Under the pieces are notes generated by a model. That model had not been told where the DNA came from and ran no database searches. It worked only from the letters and a program-made list of their open reading frames with translations. From assembly GCA_032207245.1 (NCBI GenBank), contig CM063502.1, forward strand, positions 111,687,199 through 111,751,198: a stretch of 64,000 nucleotides of DNA. The letters are read 5' to 3'. A program made the position numbers and the translations under genes. Positions 1-11,690 of this stretch are shown here, piece after piece. Numbering within the stretch: the stretch's first letter is position 1; each line of letters starts with the position of its first letter. The DNA is from Pardosa pseudoannulata. Lineage: Eukaryota; Arthropoda; Arachnida; Araneae; Lycosidae.

Positions 1-703
1 ACTCAAGACAGCAATACTTAACACTCTTAATGAGTTTAGGAAAAAATAAGGCTAAACATTACATTACATGCTTCAAATCTACTTTAAACTTGGCCAAGGC
101 ACTCAAGTGCAATTTATTGTTCAAAAGAATGTGTTTTACTTCTTCGGCAAAATCGCCATAAGCACAAATTCCACAGGTCATTAATCTAACCCCTTTGACG
201 ATCGCACAATTTGCAATGAAACTTCAATGAAAATTTTATAAAAACAGACAAGTAGTTGAAAATAAACTATATCTAGTGACATTAGAAATAGTCTGGTCCT
301 GTCTTGTCTAAGAAAAATAAAAAAATAAAACTTTCGGGTGTAAAAAAATGATATCTCGTAGCCTTTCAGATGCATAAGTTTTGAACATTCCAGCTAGGAA
401 ATATCACAGTCACGTGAAATAGAGTGCAAAATATCATTCCTTTATTTTGATGAAAGCTTTAGAGATTTGACGAGACGGTTCAGATTTATTGCTTTTTTGC
501 GTTTATTTTTTTACTTTTCAATAAAAATAACTTTTTTCTACAATCAATTGTTATTATTTCATATAATAAAAATGAAATCTTCAAGGCCCTGTTTGAAGTG
601 TTCATAAAGTTTATTATGCGATTGTTCGCATTGCGTTTTATGAGAATATTCATCATCGATTGATTATGATTACGCACAGAGTGACTAAACGTAAATTTCT
701 CAA
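1..703. other. AT-rich stretch, no feature seen
   Basis: Stops occur densely in all frames. The two short minus-strand frames (181-375, 486-677) are low-complexity F/I/K/N-rich translations with no recognisable motif. I see nothing annotatable. Confidence 0.6.
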
Positions 704-707
704 TTAA

Positions 708-1221
708 CCATTTATATCCTGAACTAATTTACCATCAACTTTCTTACGGCATTTTTGCATCATTAGAGAAGTTCACAGAAAAAAGAAAATTAATTTTTAC
801 TTTATATTAGTAGTTAATTTTACAGCTGGTACTTTCTAGTACCAACATATATTTTTGACTCTATGATAGAAAATAAAACATTAAATTATGCATAAAACAA
901 ATGAAATGCTTACCAGCAAAGTATAGAAGTCTCTAAAAAATAATAGTACCAAATAACTGGTAATTAACGACTAAATTTACTCAAGTGAACAACACATGTA
1001 TCAACTCTACCACAAAATGACCTTCTAATGCAGCACGCCAATTATCAAATCTCTACTATGCTAATAAAAAGGATACCTGATTGGTGCTGTCATTTCTTTT
1101 CTGCTGTAGGAACTTCATCGTTCATATCCTTGTGAGTACCGTCAGGAAAAACGATTTTATTAGAAATATATAGGTGTTTGATTGAAGCGGTACTTAATAA
1201 GTACCGTCAGGATAAAAAGGG
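708..1221. mobile_element. piggyBac-type non-autonomous element (MITE)
   Basis: The 514-bp element is flanked on both sides by TTAA (704-707 and 1222-1225), the target used by piggyBac. Its ends are inverted repeats. The left end reads CCATTTATATCCTGA and the reverse complement of the right end reads CCCTTTTTATCCTGA, so 13 of 15 positions agree. Just inside the right end, GTACCGTCAGGA occurs twice (around 1137 and 1201), and further GGTACT/AGTACC motifs lie around 826-845, as in piggyBac subterminal repeats. There is no transposase frame inside, so any movement would need an enzyme supplied from elsewhere. The boundary call rests on TTAA plus the terminal repeats; the family assignment is inferred. 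Confidence 0.6.
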
Positions 1222-1486
1222 TTAACTGGTAAAGAGGATTCATTTCATGATTTTAAGCGTTAAAGCATACCTTAAATGTTTCATAAATTTTTGCATAATT
1301 ATATTAAATATTTAAAGACTTATAGTTGTATCGAAAAAGATAACTATTGGAATGCATCAAGACTCCTTCTATCTTAACCCGTTAATATCCGAGTAACACA
1401 GAGTAAACCAAATATGAAATTTAAACAATTTTGAATATCACAGCCGGTATCATTATTTATTAGCTGTTATTTTAAATATCATAGGA

Positions 1487-1999
1487 TAGGGGTGGCCAAC
1501 CTGTGGCTCGCGAGCCGCATGCGGCTCTTTGATTATTTTAGGATTATTTGTGGCTCTCTATAAATGCATCGAGTTCCCATTGTTGTGTTATTATATATTA
1601 AAAATTATTACAACTGATGGAGATCCGGCAATGCTGGATAAAAAAAAAATCGGTCTTATTGGGCTTTTAAGAGATGATTCTCAAATTCCACAATTCATAC
1701 TGATTCACTGTATAATTCTCCGAGAACATCTCGTTACAGAATATTTAAAATATCCTGATGTTATGAAGCCAGTGTAAATAACATTTACACGAATGCAAAA
1801 AATCACCGACAATTCAAAAATCTCCCTGAAAAATTAAAGGACTAAGAACTTCCAAATGGCATTCAATAAATATAATTTCTGTAAAAAAAAATGTAATACC
1901 TTTTTTGCATACCTTTTAAATACGTATTTAATTGCGGCTAGCGAAAAATTTCAAATTTTGAAAAATGGCTTGGATTATCAGGAAGCTTGGCCACCCCTG
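1487..1999 (+). mobile_element. hAT transposon, internally deleted (513 bp)
   Basis: The right end is TTGGCCACCCCTG and the left end is TAGGGGTGGCCAA, which differs from a perfect inverted repeat only by C to T at its first base. Flanking 8-bp duplications are TCATAGGA (1479-1486) and TTATAGGA (2000-2007), one mismatch; 8 bp is the hAT target-site length. Inside the left end, a GC-rich GTGGCTCGCGAGCC segment is typical of hAT subterminal regions. The element retains a scrap of transposase (1529-1777) and lacks the rest, so it is a deletion derivative. A related stretch without the insert can be seen near 11.96-12.09 kb, which supports these boundaries. Confidence 0.8.
1529..1850 (+). pseudogene. 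hAT transposase fragment (GTF2IRD2/ZBED-like catalytic region)
   Basis: The frame contains TTDGDPAML, which matches the conserved T-D-G-A-P-A-M block of Charlie/GTF2IRD2-type hAT transposases; its Asp is one of the catalytic acidic residues. It is followed by IHCIILREHL, matching the usual H-C-I-I-H-x-E-x-L block but with the second His replaced by Leu, and then by VMKPV. Past the stop at 1775-1777, a NHRQF-type block (N-H-R-Q-F-K-N-L) is readable, so the coding sequence is broken there. The N-terminal BED finger, the first catalytic Asp and the C-terminal Glu/dimerisation region are all absent. The apparent Met start is accidental. Family homology is recognised from the motifs; this piece is not functional. 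Confidence 0.72.
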
Positions 2000-2165
2000 T
2001 TATAGGATGTCATGCAAAAAAATAGAAAAATCGTGGTATATAATATATTAGGTATCACATGTAAACAAAGTATTCTAAAGTGAAGATCATAATAGCTAAT
2101 TTCATAATTTCATTGAATATACCCGGTGAAAAGTAATTTTCTGCGAAATGCTCGAAAAATCGTAA

Positions 2166-2377
2166 TGCTCATCACAATGACAAACTTACAAATAATAGCT
2201 GATACTCGAAAATTTGGTAGACTAATATGATAACCAACTATTTTCGATTGAAAAATTAAAAAAAAAAAACTTGCTCATCACAATGACAAACTTACAAATA
2301 ATAGCTGATACTCGAAAATTTGGTAGACTAATATGATAACCAACTATTTTCGATTAAAAAATTAAAAAAAACTTGTT
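2166..2377. repeat. Tandem duplication, 106-bp unit x2
   Basis: The segment starting TGCTCATCACAATGAC at 2166 recurs at 2272 with near identity, including its terminal A-rich run. The A run differs in length between the copies. The high identity implies a recent duplication. No coding content. Confidence 0.9.
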
Positions 2378-2389
2378 CAAAGAACCTAT

Positions 2390-4769
2390 AAAAGTTCTGC
2401 AAACTATTTCTTTAGCAATCCTCTAAATTTGTTAGCATTGGGAATAAATACGTTAAAATTATCTGAAAATTGTTTACACTTTAAACGTGGAAAAATAGTT
2501 GGGAAATATATTTTGTCTACAATGTCTATAAAGCATGAACGTAGTTTATGCCAACAACTTTTACTTTTATTCAGTTATCTGAGACAATAAATAATTTGGT
2601 GCAATCCATGACATTTTATTTTGTGTAATCTCCATTCCGGTCAACGACGAGGAGTCACGTAAATCATTTACCACTCTATCGCCGTTCGGTAAAGAATGGT
2701 AGATCAGTAGATACATATCAGCCGGTGATTCTACTTCCGTTGATGAAAGAGGCGATAGATAAAAGGGCATACACCAAAAAAATGCTTTATTTATTCCACC
2801 CCTTAGTTCTGGAATTATTTACTGTTATGGATGTACATCTTTTGTAGAAGGATCGAAACGGTTATTGTGTTTACTAACCATTTACACATCAACGTTATTT
2901 CTAAGTAAATTTTGTGAGCGTTTTAATCAAATTTGTTGACATTTATACAGAGTGTATATAAAAAATTTCTCTAGATATTTACTGCTTAACCATTTGTGGG
3001 GGACTTAGTCTTCCAATTACAAAAACTACTGAAATAACTAGTAAAGTATTCATTCTATGGTATTTTTGAGTTTAAAATTAAATTTCTTGGAAAATTACAA
3101 AAGCTAAATTCTTATGCGTTTTCCTGATTCTTATAATTAATAAAAATACAAAAACATAGCCTTAAAAGTGTAGCACAGATTTTTTTTTCTCTATGACAAA
3201 AAACTGACTGAGATTTTAATTTCAAAATGCATGAAAATTCAAATTTCTTCTTCTTTTTTTGGGGATCAGTTAATAAATTGTTTAAAGTGATTCTAGGTTG
3301 AAATAAGACAACAAAGTCCCTTTCAGGATAAAAGCTGGTATGAGATTAATACCCTATTTTACTGGAAAGTGCATTGTGTATATACTATCTACGTTACTAT
3401 GGATACACCCCTCATTTACGGTCAGTTAAGAACCCCTCCAGCATTTAACCATAAATAGTACGTTGCAATCAGATTTGAACATATAATTACTGTATTTAAT
3501 CTATTCATCAATTCTCCAAAAGCAGAAAAATTGCTCGTTTTGAATTTAAGTATCTCAATCAGTTTTTACCACAGATAAATAAAAATTTTGTGTTACGGAT
3601 ATAACAATGAATACCATAAAACAATGCCTGTCTTATTTTAATCATTTTTGTATTTAGAAGTATCTAGGACCAATGATTACAAAGAGAAAGAATGTTGAAA
3701 ACTTTACTTTTCACTCAACATGTAGGTATAAGAAATATGTGCATGAAAGCTAAGAGTAGATTATTTATAGCAACTCTATTTCGTTTAAGCAATTGTTCCA
3801 TGTTTAATAAAAACAACAGAAGACAGTAAAAATATGATAAGCCATTAAGAAATTCATAAAAATCATCCATAATTAAATAACTTTTTATGTTTCCCATTCT
3901 AGATCTATCAAAGCAGTCCCAGATGAAAAAAATCTCCTGTTATCTTTTGTTAATATAATCTGTGGAAAAACGACTGTTAAAGTTTAACGAAGCAAGTAAA
4001 AATATAATAGAAATGTTTAATAAAAAACATATAAATTTATTCCTTTATTAAGGGTTCAAGTAACTTTAGTAAGGGTAAAACATCAAAATAGGAAATTTCT
4101 ACCCAAAACCGAATTTCTTTGTTTCGGAACAATCAGGATAGGGTCATAGTTGTATAATATAAATAAGATTTTGCAGTCATATGATACATTATTTTATTTC
4201 AATAAAACCTAATTCCGTTTATCCTTTAAACCGTATAAATAATCTCTCCATATTGAAGATTTTTATTTTATCTTCATTGTAGAATATTCTGAGTGCATTT
4301 TTTTAAGTCTCTATAACTAACCGAACATAATTTATATAGGACAAAGAAATAACAAATACACATTTTGGCTTTATTAATAATAATTAAATAGAAATTATAA
4401 AACATTGCACTGCTTATAATGACCGAAATTACCCTTTAAGTTTATCAAGATTTTCTCCCTCACATGAACGGGTTCACTGAAGTGTCTGAGCAAATGAAAA
4501 CTGTTCTACCATGTCTAAATTCTCAACCCGCTTAATATAGAGGGCACGTGCGGTCAGTATTTGGATAGCAGAGACTGTTTTTCAAACAAAACCAGTAGTG
4601 GCAAAGGCAAACACATTTCCTCGATTTTATTTAATCCTTTATCACAGATAGAAGTCCTTTTTTATGAAGTACTAATGAAAGTGTGTAATGGATTTTAAAG
4701 AGGAAATCTGATCTAGATAGAGTTTCGACAGTTTAACAAGAATAAAAATTGATTGCGAGTATTTATTTT
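2390..4769. other. AT-rich stretch, no feature seen
   Basis: Only short reading frames (2567-2770 and 3715-3897, both minus) without recognisable domains. No inverted repeats with target duplications, tandem array or RNA-like fold were apparent by eye. Confidence 0.5.
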
Positions 4770-5610
4770 CAGGGCTTCGAACCGTAATTTTTTTTGTTCC
4801 GGTTTTCGTTCCGGTTCAACTAAAAAATTAATATCGGTTCAGTTCCGGTTTTCGCTCCGCCAAAAATAACGGTTTTCGGTTTAGTTCCGGTTTTCGCTCC
4901 GCCAAAAATAACTGTTTTCGTTTCAGTTCCAAATGAATAATTTCATTTTATGTATATTCTTATTTGTACTAAAAATATAATTCTATCATAAACAAAAAAT
5001 GTAATTCTATCAAAATTTAGAAGATTTTATTCTTTTTTTAATTGGTACACTATGTGAATTGATACAAACAGCAGGCCTAATGAAATACTACTATTACGAA
5101 ACATTTGAATCGCCGCCATTACCAAACACCCATTTGATGCGCAGAAGATTTGATAGATGCTTCATGCTACGTCACTTAGGGCCTCTCCTGTCTATTTACT
5201 CCTCCCTGATCTAAACAGTCTATACAAACATCCGTGGATGATCGCATGCTGAGATGTGAAAAATAAAATATAACTCGATATTTTTCTTAAAAAATCATCT
5301 ATACTTCTAGTTTAATCAACTGAATTAAATATGTCTTCTATAAGTAGTTTCATGCGAAACTGAAACAGAAAAATACTAGTGAATATCAAAATAGGAAATC
5401 GAGAAGCAGTATACATGTAATGATAATTATAAATTTTGACGTTAAATTAGAAAATATTGATAAGTTGGTAACAGTAACAAAATGACTGAAAGATATATCG
5501 AACCGAAATAAACCGATATTTTTTTCGGTTCAGTTCCTGTTTTAGTTCCGACCAAAATAACGGTTTTTTCCGGTTTTCGGTTTTCGGTTCAGTTCCGGTT
5601 CGAAGCCCTG
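4770..5610. mobile_element. hAT-type non-autonomous transposon (841 bp)
   Basis: The left end CAGGGCTTCGAACCG and the right end GGTTCGAAGCCCTG are inverted repeats. They are flanked by a perfect 8-bp direct repeat, TTTATTTT, at 4762-4769 and 5611-5618. Both subterminal zones carry many copies of CGGTTTTCG/GGTTCAGTTCCGG-type motifs (4795-4930 and 5510-5600) in opposite orientation, a usual arrangement for hAT transposase binding. The ~570-bp interior has no transposase reading frame. The 8-bp duplication and CAGGG start support hAT; the exact family is not identified. The intact duplication suggests a fairly young insertion. Confidence 0.85.
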
Positions 5611-5618
5611 TTTATTTT

Positions 5619-6740
5619 CATATTGACACTAAATGTTTGGAATTGATATAAAATCACAAAACTTATTAATAACGATATTTAATTCTCTCTCTTTTTTTTT
5701 CTAATATCTGTTGCGGAAACATCATGACTTCCTTCTAGAACCTTAGAAATTACACACATTTATGTTGCACTATATTTAAACTCGTTTTATTTGAATCTGA
5801 GATACGATTATTAAATCGCCTATATAATCATAGGCTAAGTTATCTGTCAGTCTGTCCTCGAATTTATGAAGCGGTTGGACCTAGAATGGATACAGGCATC
5901 CATATTGGATTCTTCATGAGTTGCGGTTAACAAATTTCAAAGTGAGTAAAATTTATCTTCTCTTGAACTATCGATCCGATTTTAAAATAAATTGGTATAA
6001 ACATGCTTCATATCACAGCAAAAAATACTGTCGTCTATTTAAAACGTTCGAAATTCACCACTTACCCCTTATCTTGGGGTTAATGCCATTATTTAAAGCC
6101 CTATTTTCCCCCGTTAAGAGCAGGTGATAAATATATTGATTTATCACATAATAAATAGGTAAAAATAACATTTTTAGCATAATGACGTCATTTCTTTATC
6201 CATCTCATTTAATAATTTCTTGTTTTAAATTATTTAAATATCGTCTGCATTATTTTCATACGTTTTATCACTGAACCTACATATAACTTAAATAGTTTTC
6301 TTTTATATTTGACTTAAATAATAGATTAGGTACGTATGTAATAATTTTAAAGTTAATCATCGAGTTCTTTTGTTGTTTGTTAATCACCGGTATTAACAAC
6401 AAATTCTATTCATAAAAGTCTAGGAGTCTATTTTAAGGACTAATAAATATCTAGCGTTTAAGTTATATATCTTTGAAAATTAAGAAGTTTGTTCGTTTGT
6501 GTGTTTGTTTTTTATACATAACTACACGGTTTGACTAAATGAATTCAACATGATTTGAAACTGCATTCACAGTATCGGAAGACGTTAGAGGAGTATGAAG
6601 ATAAACAAATTATTGAGCGCGTACCAGATAATTCTCAGCCAAAAAACAAACCATTTTTTTACCTGCGTCATAGGGTACTTTAGAATTCTGGAAAATTAAA
6701 AATTTTACTGATCCCTTAATATGACGGGCTATATGCTAGT
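5619..6740. other. AT-rich stretch, no feature seen
   Basis: A 68-codon frame at 5921-6127 (+) has no recognisable motif. I see nothing else. Confidence 0.5.
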
Positions 6741-6749
6741 CTTTAATAA

Positions 6750-6933
6750 TGTGGTTTCGTTTGGTTTGGAACGCTACAATCTACAGTTTTGCTACTCGGA
6801 GGCATTTGAGACCGAGACCTAAAATTTAAAACCGATTCCGAATGGCTGCGAACATATATGCCAACATTGGAATTTGAACTCATACAATCCGGTATCGGAT
6901 AACAGCACCCTACATTTTCGACTATCGCTTGGC
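6750..6933 (-). mobile_element. tRNA-derived SINE (family 1, copy 1)
   Basis: The reverse strand shows the tRNA-like head with degenerate A and B boxes, then a tRNA-unrelated body ending in AAACCAAACGAAACC-type repeats. A perfect 9-bp direct repeat, CTTTAATAA, flanks it (6741-6749 and 6934-6942), so the retroposition target duplication is intact. It is diverged from the better copies at 7.4 and 43.0 kb, including the B box. Confidence 0.85.
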
Positions 6934-7400
6934 CTTTAATAAAGAGAACAGCTACATATTTTCAAAAGTCTAAGCTTTCAGCGACATAAGCAGTGCCAAT
7001 TCCACATTGAGTAGAATTGTGTTCAACAATGATTTGAGCTCATGTTCTACCATCCACTGGCTGTCGGTAGAATTTTAACTAGTGATATATGAGTTTTTTC
7101 ATTAAACAGAATAAATATTACAATTAAAAAATAGAAGTTTCCCAATAAGATATTACAATATTCTTAAAAGCAAAATATCCACATTTTACAGCTAAAACTT
7201 TTTAGGTTATGTCCAGCTGCGTTAACATTCGCCATATTGAAATATTTCCCTATATACAGTGCAGATTGCAATTAAAAAGGGTGTTGCAGAACTACAGGTT
7301 TCAACAATCCCAAATGCCTACGTTTGATTGGATTTGAGTGCGGTAGTAAAAATGGTAATCAAAAGATATCAAAATGAGACATAACTTCAAAACTACAAAG

Positions 7401-7581
7401 CCGAACAATGGCCGATTGGTTAGGGTGCTGGCCTTCGGTACCCTAGTTTATGGGTTCGAATCCCACAATGGCAAGGATGTTCGTAGCTGTTCGGAATCAG
7501 CTTTAAGCTGTAAGTCCCTGTCTCATTAACCCTCGTGTTGCAAAAATTAGACCGTAGCACTCCAAACCAAACCAAATCAAT
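7401..7581 (+). mobile_element. tRNA-derived SINE (family 1, copy 2)
   Basis: One of the best-preserved copies. The head carries an A box-like TGGCCGATTGG and a near-perfect internal B box, GGTTCGAATCC, the two pol III promoter elements. The body contains TTCGGAATCAGCTTTAAGC and CTCGTGTTGCAAAA, and the tail is a run of AAACC units. The target duplication is ACTACAAAG (7392-7400) against ACTACAAAA (7582-7590). The minus-strand frame over this element (7420-7662) is not a gene. Confidence 0.93.
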
Positions 7582-7590
7582 ACTACAAAA

Positions 7591-8168
7591 GATCAAAGTT
7601 AAAACATTACTAAATGAAATACAAGGTACACAAAACCAACTAAATGCCCTCTGCTTTTTCATTCAGTACACGTTTTGATATTTTTGCTGAAAAATAATGT
7701 GAAAACAAAAATATGAAAACAGAATATATCATTTGTTTTATCATGTTTAATGAAATTCTGTATAAAAATTGCATACTATTGTTTTATTTAAATTATATGT
7801 AAAAATTTAGTATCCAATTTGTTTAATGTTTGTAAAACCATATGCAAAATATTTATCATTTTATATTGTATTTAAAAATCCGAAAATGTTTGAGAAGGCT
7901 TAATAAGAGGAATAAATTTGCCACCAGCCTTGGCTCTGAGGTAGCCTTAAATTCATTTTGGATGGCTGCAGGTGTAAGTTATTTCAGTACTAAATGCAAC
8001 ATTTGTACGTTTAACCGTTTTTACATTTATGTGACTGCGTACATGCGTACAGACAACAAGGGTAAACTACTCATCACTCATTTAGGGATGGCCAAAATGG
8101 ATGTTTAAGGAATGTATAAGGAAGATAAAGTTCCCTTGAACGTTCATGCAAATATAATGCTTAACTAG
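7591..8168. other. AT-rich stretch with an unrecognised short ORF
   Basis: An 88-codon + frame lies at 7842-8108. It has mixed composition including several Cys but no motif I recognise, so it is more likely chance than a gene. Nothing else seen. Confidence 0.35.
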
Positions 8169-8615
8169 TCAAACTGGATTCACGCATGGACATGAATTAG
8201 TATTTCCGTCAAAATCTGAATACTGACAGTTTTCATAATGAGAATATCACTTTTTCTTCGCCGAATGAAGTAAAAGTGATGTGCGTAAGCACGTCACTTT
8301 TACACAACTAGTAAAACTTAACACAACTAGTAAACAACTAGTAAAACTGGTTTCAGGCATAGACATGAATTGGTATTTCCGTCGAAATCTGATTACTGAC
8401 AGTTTTTATAATGAGAATATAACTTTTTCTTCGTCGAATGAAGTAAAAGTAACGTGCATACAGGCATTACATAACTAGTAAAACTGGTTTCAGGCATGGA
8501 CATGAATTGGTATTTCCGTCAAAATCTGAATACTGATAGTTTTCATAGTGAGAATATCACTTTTTCTTCGTCGAATGAAGTAAAAGGTGACGTGTATACA
8601 CGCTTTACACTACAT
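8169..8615 (+). mobile_element. Tandem CTAG-ended units, Helitron-like (3 copies)
   Basis: Three related units lie at 8169-8311, 8342-8478 and 8479-8615 (143, 137 and ~137 bp). Each starts T(C/A)AAACTGG. Units 1 and 2 end with CTAG, while unit 3 ends in a degenerate ACTACAT. A palindrome close to the 3' end is strong in unit 1 and degenerate in the others. Unit 1 begins TC and ends CTAG followed by T, with the hairpin finishing 8 bases before the end; this is the layout of Helitron termini. Short CTAG-ended fragments (8312-8341) sit between units 1 and 2. No Rep/helicase coding is present. The tandem repeat is seen directly; the Helitron assignment is inference. Confidence 0.45.
8270..8303. 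other. Near-perfect 34-bp palindrome
   Basis: GTAAAAGTGATGTGC and GCACGTCACTTTTAC form 15-bp arms with one mismatch around a 4-base loop. It sits at the end of the first CTAG-ended unit. The equivalent positions in units 2 and 3 keep weaker versions. Confidence 0.85.
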
Positions 8616-8904
8616 AAATTAAGAAATTTTCTGAAACTTTTAAGAAATTTAAATAAATTTTTCTCACAGATAGTGACAAATAGATGAAAAAAATTCGCAA
8701 GTTTGATTACCATAAACCCATACAACCCGTTGAAAATATAATGATGTGCGAATGTTTTCTTCCATAATTCCAAATATTTAAAACTCTATACAAAAACTTT
8801 CCTGGCGTTTCATTAAATTAGTTCCTCTGAATTTCACTTCTCAATTTACACAACTTTCTACCTTTATCAGTGATAAAAGTGCGAAAAATCATTTTTGAAA
8901 AGCG

Positions 8905-9227
8905 TCAGTAAATGGCTAATAGCATTTGAAAGCGAAATCTTTTAGCTAGTAAACGAGTACGCCATTGAACTGGAAAGCACTGAAATGTTTCCAACCTTCG
9001 CTTGTTTTCTTCTCTCCACTTCCGGAGCTCTTTGAGCTTTTTGAGGACATTGTCATTTGCGACAATGGTAGTACTTAATCGATAAGCAGCAAATCGGCCA
9101 AGTTTGTTTCGGACATTTTTCTTTTTCAAGAGGCGTAAAAACAATTGGAACATTAAGGATGCGTTTTGAATAGCAATTTTTTCTTTGTTCCCTGGCTTTT
9201 TTTCCCATCGAATTCGTAGATTTCATA
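8905..9227 (-). pseudogene. Unidentified coding-like stretch
   Basis: A reverse frame of about 107 codons runs without a stop through a region visibly less AT-rich than its surroundings. It is rich in K, R, E and L, with a charged helical-looking segment (KKLKELRKWREENKRR) preceded by RFAAYRLSTTIVANDNV. Upstream the frame is closed by TGA, but the adjacent reverse frame (9153-9344) continues with similar composition, as if a frameshift separated two parts of one ancestral coding sequence. I do not recognise the family. It could be a decayed transposase, a gene fragment, or chance; other frames of the same interval are also fairly open. Confidence 0.28.
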
Positions 9228-9780
9228 GAAAGCGCCAATGAAAGATATTTTCTTGCAGCTTTTGGTCTTTCTTGTTATTTCGAGCCTACGATCTCCTTTT
9301 ACTACACTGACAAAAGAACTGGCAATGCATAACAATAAAGTCATTCATTATGTAACCAGAACACAATTTGTGGAAGGTTTCGGCCTCTTCCCTTTCTTAT
9401 ATCTAGGTTGTAAAAAAATTAGGAAATTGCAAGCATGCATGATAAATTATGAAATGATACTTATTAAAAAGAAATCCCCATGCATCTTGTCAAGCAATTT
9501 CTTTACGAAAAACGCGCAAGCAGTGATTATATGATCATTAATTAAATATAAGGTGAAACAGGGTGGCAAGAAGACCCCCCCCCTCAATAATCAAAGAAAT
9601 TTTTTAATTCCATCCTCTTGTCAAGTAATTTGCCTCATAAAAGTACATTAATAGCCATAACGAGTCTAATAAACACTGATTACATTATATCAATGTATTT
9701 TAATTTTTGCACAAAAATCAAAATATCACTTCTTGTAAAATACGCATAAAAGAGGGTTATGTAATTTTTTAAAACAGCAC

Positions 9781-9919
<139 letters not shown>

Positions 9920-9959
9920 ATAAAGTAGTTACTCTAAATAAAATAAAACTCATAAATGG

Positions 9960-10140
9960 TTTTATTTTGTTTTGGACTGGTATAGTCTATTCTTTTACTA
10001 CACAATGACTAATGAAACTGGGACCTACTTCTTAAAGTGAATTTCTAATGGCTACTAACATCCATTCCACCTGCGGCATTCGAACCCAGGAACATCAGTA
10101 ACAAAGATCAGCGCTTTTCCCATTCAGCCATCGTTTGGCC
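9960..10140 (-). mobile_element. tRNA-derived SINE (family 1, copy 3)
   Basis: A diverged reverse-strand copy. The AAACC tail is reduced to CCAAAACAAAA, and the B-box side survives as GCATTCGAACCC on the + strand. The TGGCC head is at 10136-10140. Weak flanking similarity (CATAAATGG before, CATAAAATGG after) may be a decayed target duplication. Confidence 0.8.
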
Positions 10141-10484
10141 AACATAAAATGGGTAGTTTTCGATTTAATGAGAAATTAAATTATAATTTAAGCATGAGAA
10201 GAATTTTAAATACTTAAAATAGAACTAAAACTTTATTATAATACAAAATAATAATAACATTACTGTTGTAGATTTATATAATGCAATTAATGTCACCTAT
10301 TTTATGCCTGGGTATGGGCCGCTGTAGATAAGTGATAAGTTTTACATACTTTAGTTGACAACGACCACAGCAAAAATCCAACAAAGAATAATCGCACGGC
10401 CTTTTATAACCTTGGGGACTCCACCGTGTAAAAAAGGAATTTGTTTACTCAGCAGATTAGAAATGCTTTTAATCAGCAAAATTG
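10141..10484. other. Spacer, no gene seen
   Basis: A 75-codon + frame (10355-10582) covers slightly less AT-rich sequence but shows no recognisable domain. Confidence 0.35.
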
Positions 10485-10507
10485 GTTGGCGAGTTAAGCT
10501 CGCCAAC
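10485..10507. other. Short perfect hairpin
   Basis: GTTGGCGAG and CTCGCCAAC are 9-bp perfect inverted arms separated by 5 bases, in GC-richer sequence than the surroundings. No T-run follows, and no function is implied. Confidence 0.7.
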
Positions 10508-10646
10508 AGGAAGGAGACAAGCGAGTTTAACCCCGAGAGGCAACTAAAAAGATACCGAAACTGCGGATTTGGTGATTTTTAATAGAGGAGTTAGTAATTT
10601 TAGTTTAGGATTAAAGTATTAAATTTTTACATTACATACATACATA

Positions 10647-10648
<2 letters not shown>

Positions 10649-10737
<89 letters not shown>

Positions 10738-10746
10738 GTAATATAT

Positions 10747-10780
<34 letters not shown>

Positions 10781-10785
10781 ATTAT

Positions 10786-10872
<87 letters not shown>

Positions 10873-10904
10873 TATTTATATATATATATATATATAAATA
10901 TATT

Positions 10905-10968
<64 letters not shown>

Positions 10969-10973
10969 ATATA
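10649..10973. repeat. (TA)n tract, interrupted
   Basis: About 325 bp of TA dinucleotides broken by scattered ATGTA, ATAATA and TTTATA variants, followed by a short (GA)n run. The interruptions indicate an older tract than those at 32.7 or 48.2 kb. Confidence 0.97.
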
Positions 10974-11303
10974 CAGAGAGAGAGATATTGCTAGTAAGTT
11001 AAAGTAATCAATTATGAAATTTAAAATTCATTCCATTTTTTAACATGCAAAATAAAGTTTTGGCGTGTTGAGATAATGGAAATTACGGTTTAACGGATAA
11101 CGGTTTTGTGGTTTGTTTGTCCTTGGCTTATTTGTATAAGTATCCTAAAACCTTACCTGTTAATTATTCATGATTTTCAGTTTATATCGTCTTTGTTTGT
11201 TATTTTTCTATAATAAGGATATATGTATTTTGAAGTAATGACAAAAATATTTTTATTGACTTGACATGATAAAAGCATTTTTGTTATGGAATCTGGATGA
11301 ATT

Positions 11304-11690
11304 TTAAAATATTAATAATGTTATGTTATAAATAATGATAAAAGAATTTAATACACTTTTAGTTTTAAAATTTATTGAAGCTGTCAAAAATTTCGATAAC
11401 TCCTTAAATAAAAGTTTTGACATTATGTACTGACTATATTTGAATTCGATAAGCATTATAAAAACGTACATATACTGAATAAAATGTTTCATATTTATAC
11501 TTATTTTTAATCCTATGAAACGTAATTTTTATTGACAAAGCTGTCAAAACTCGTTTCGTAAACTAAAAGATTTACTTATTTATTCTACGGTTCATTTTAT
11601 ATATTTCCAGATTTTTCGATGAGAGAGGGAAAGTCGTGAGTTTCACATTTAAAGATTTTTATCCTTTCGTACCAGAAATTCACAGCATTG
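11304..11690. repeat. Dispersed repeat R1, copy A
   Basis: The block reads AAAATATTAATAATGTTATG, then an AGCTGTCAAAAATTTCGATA segment and GACATTATGTACTGAC. It recurs with high identity at 12162-12400 and, more diverged, at 14186-14570. No terminal repeats or coding capacity are visible. Confidence 0.85.

Noticed and set aside
7401..7475. Functional tRNA gene at a SINE head
   Set aside because: B box is good, but no acceptor or anticodon stem pairing is apparent, and the same head recurs in about ten copies joined to a common body and tail.
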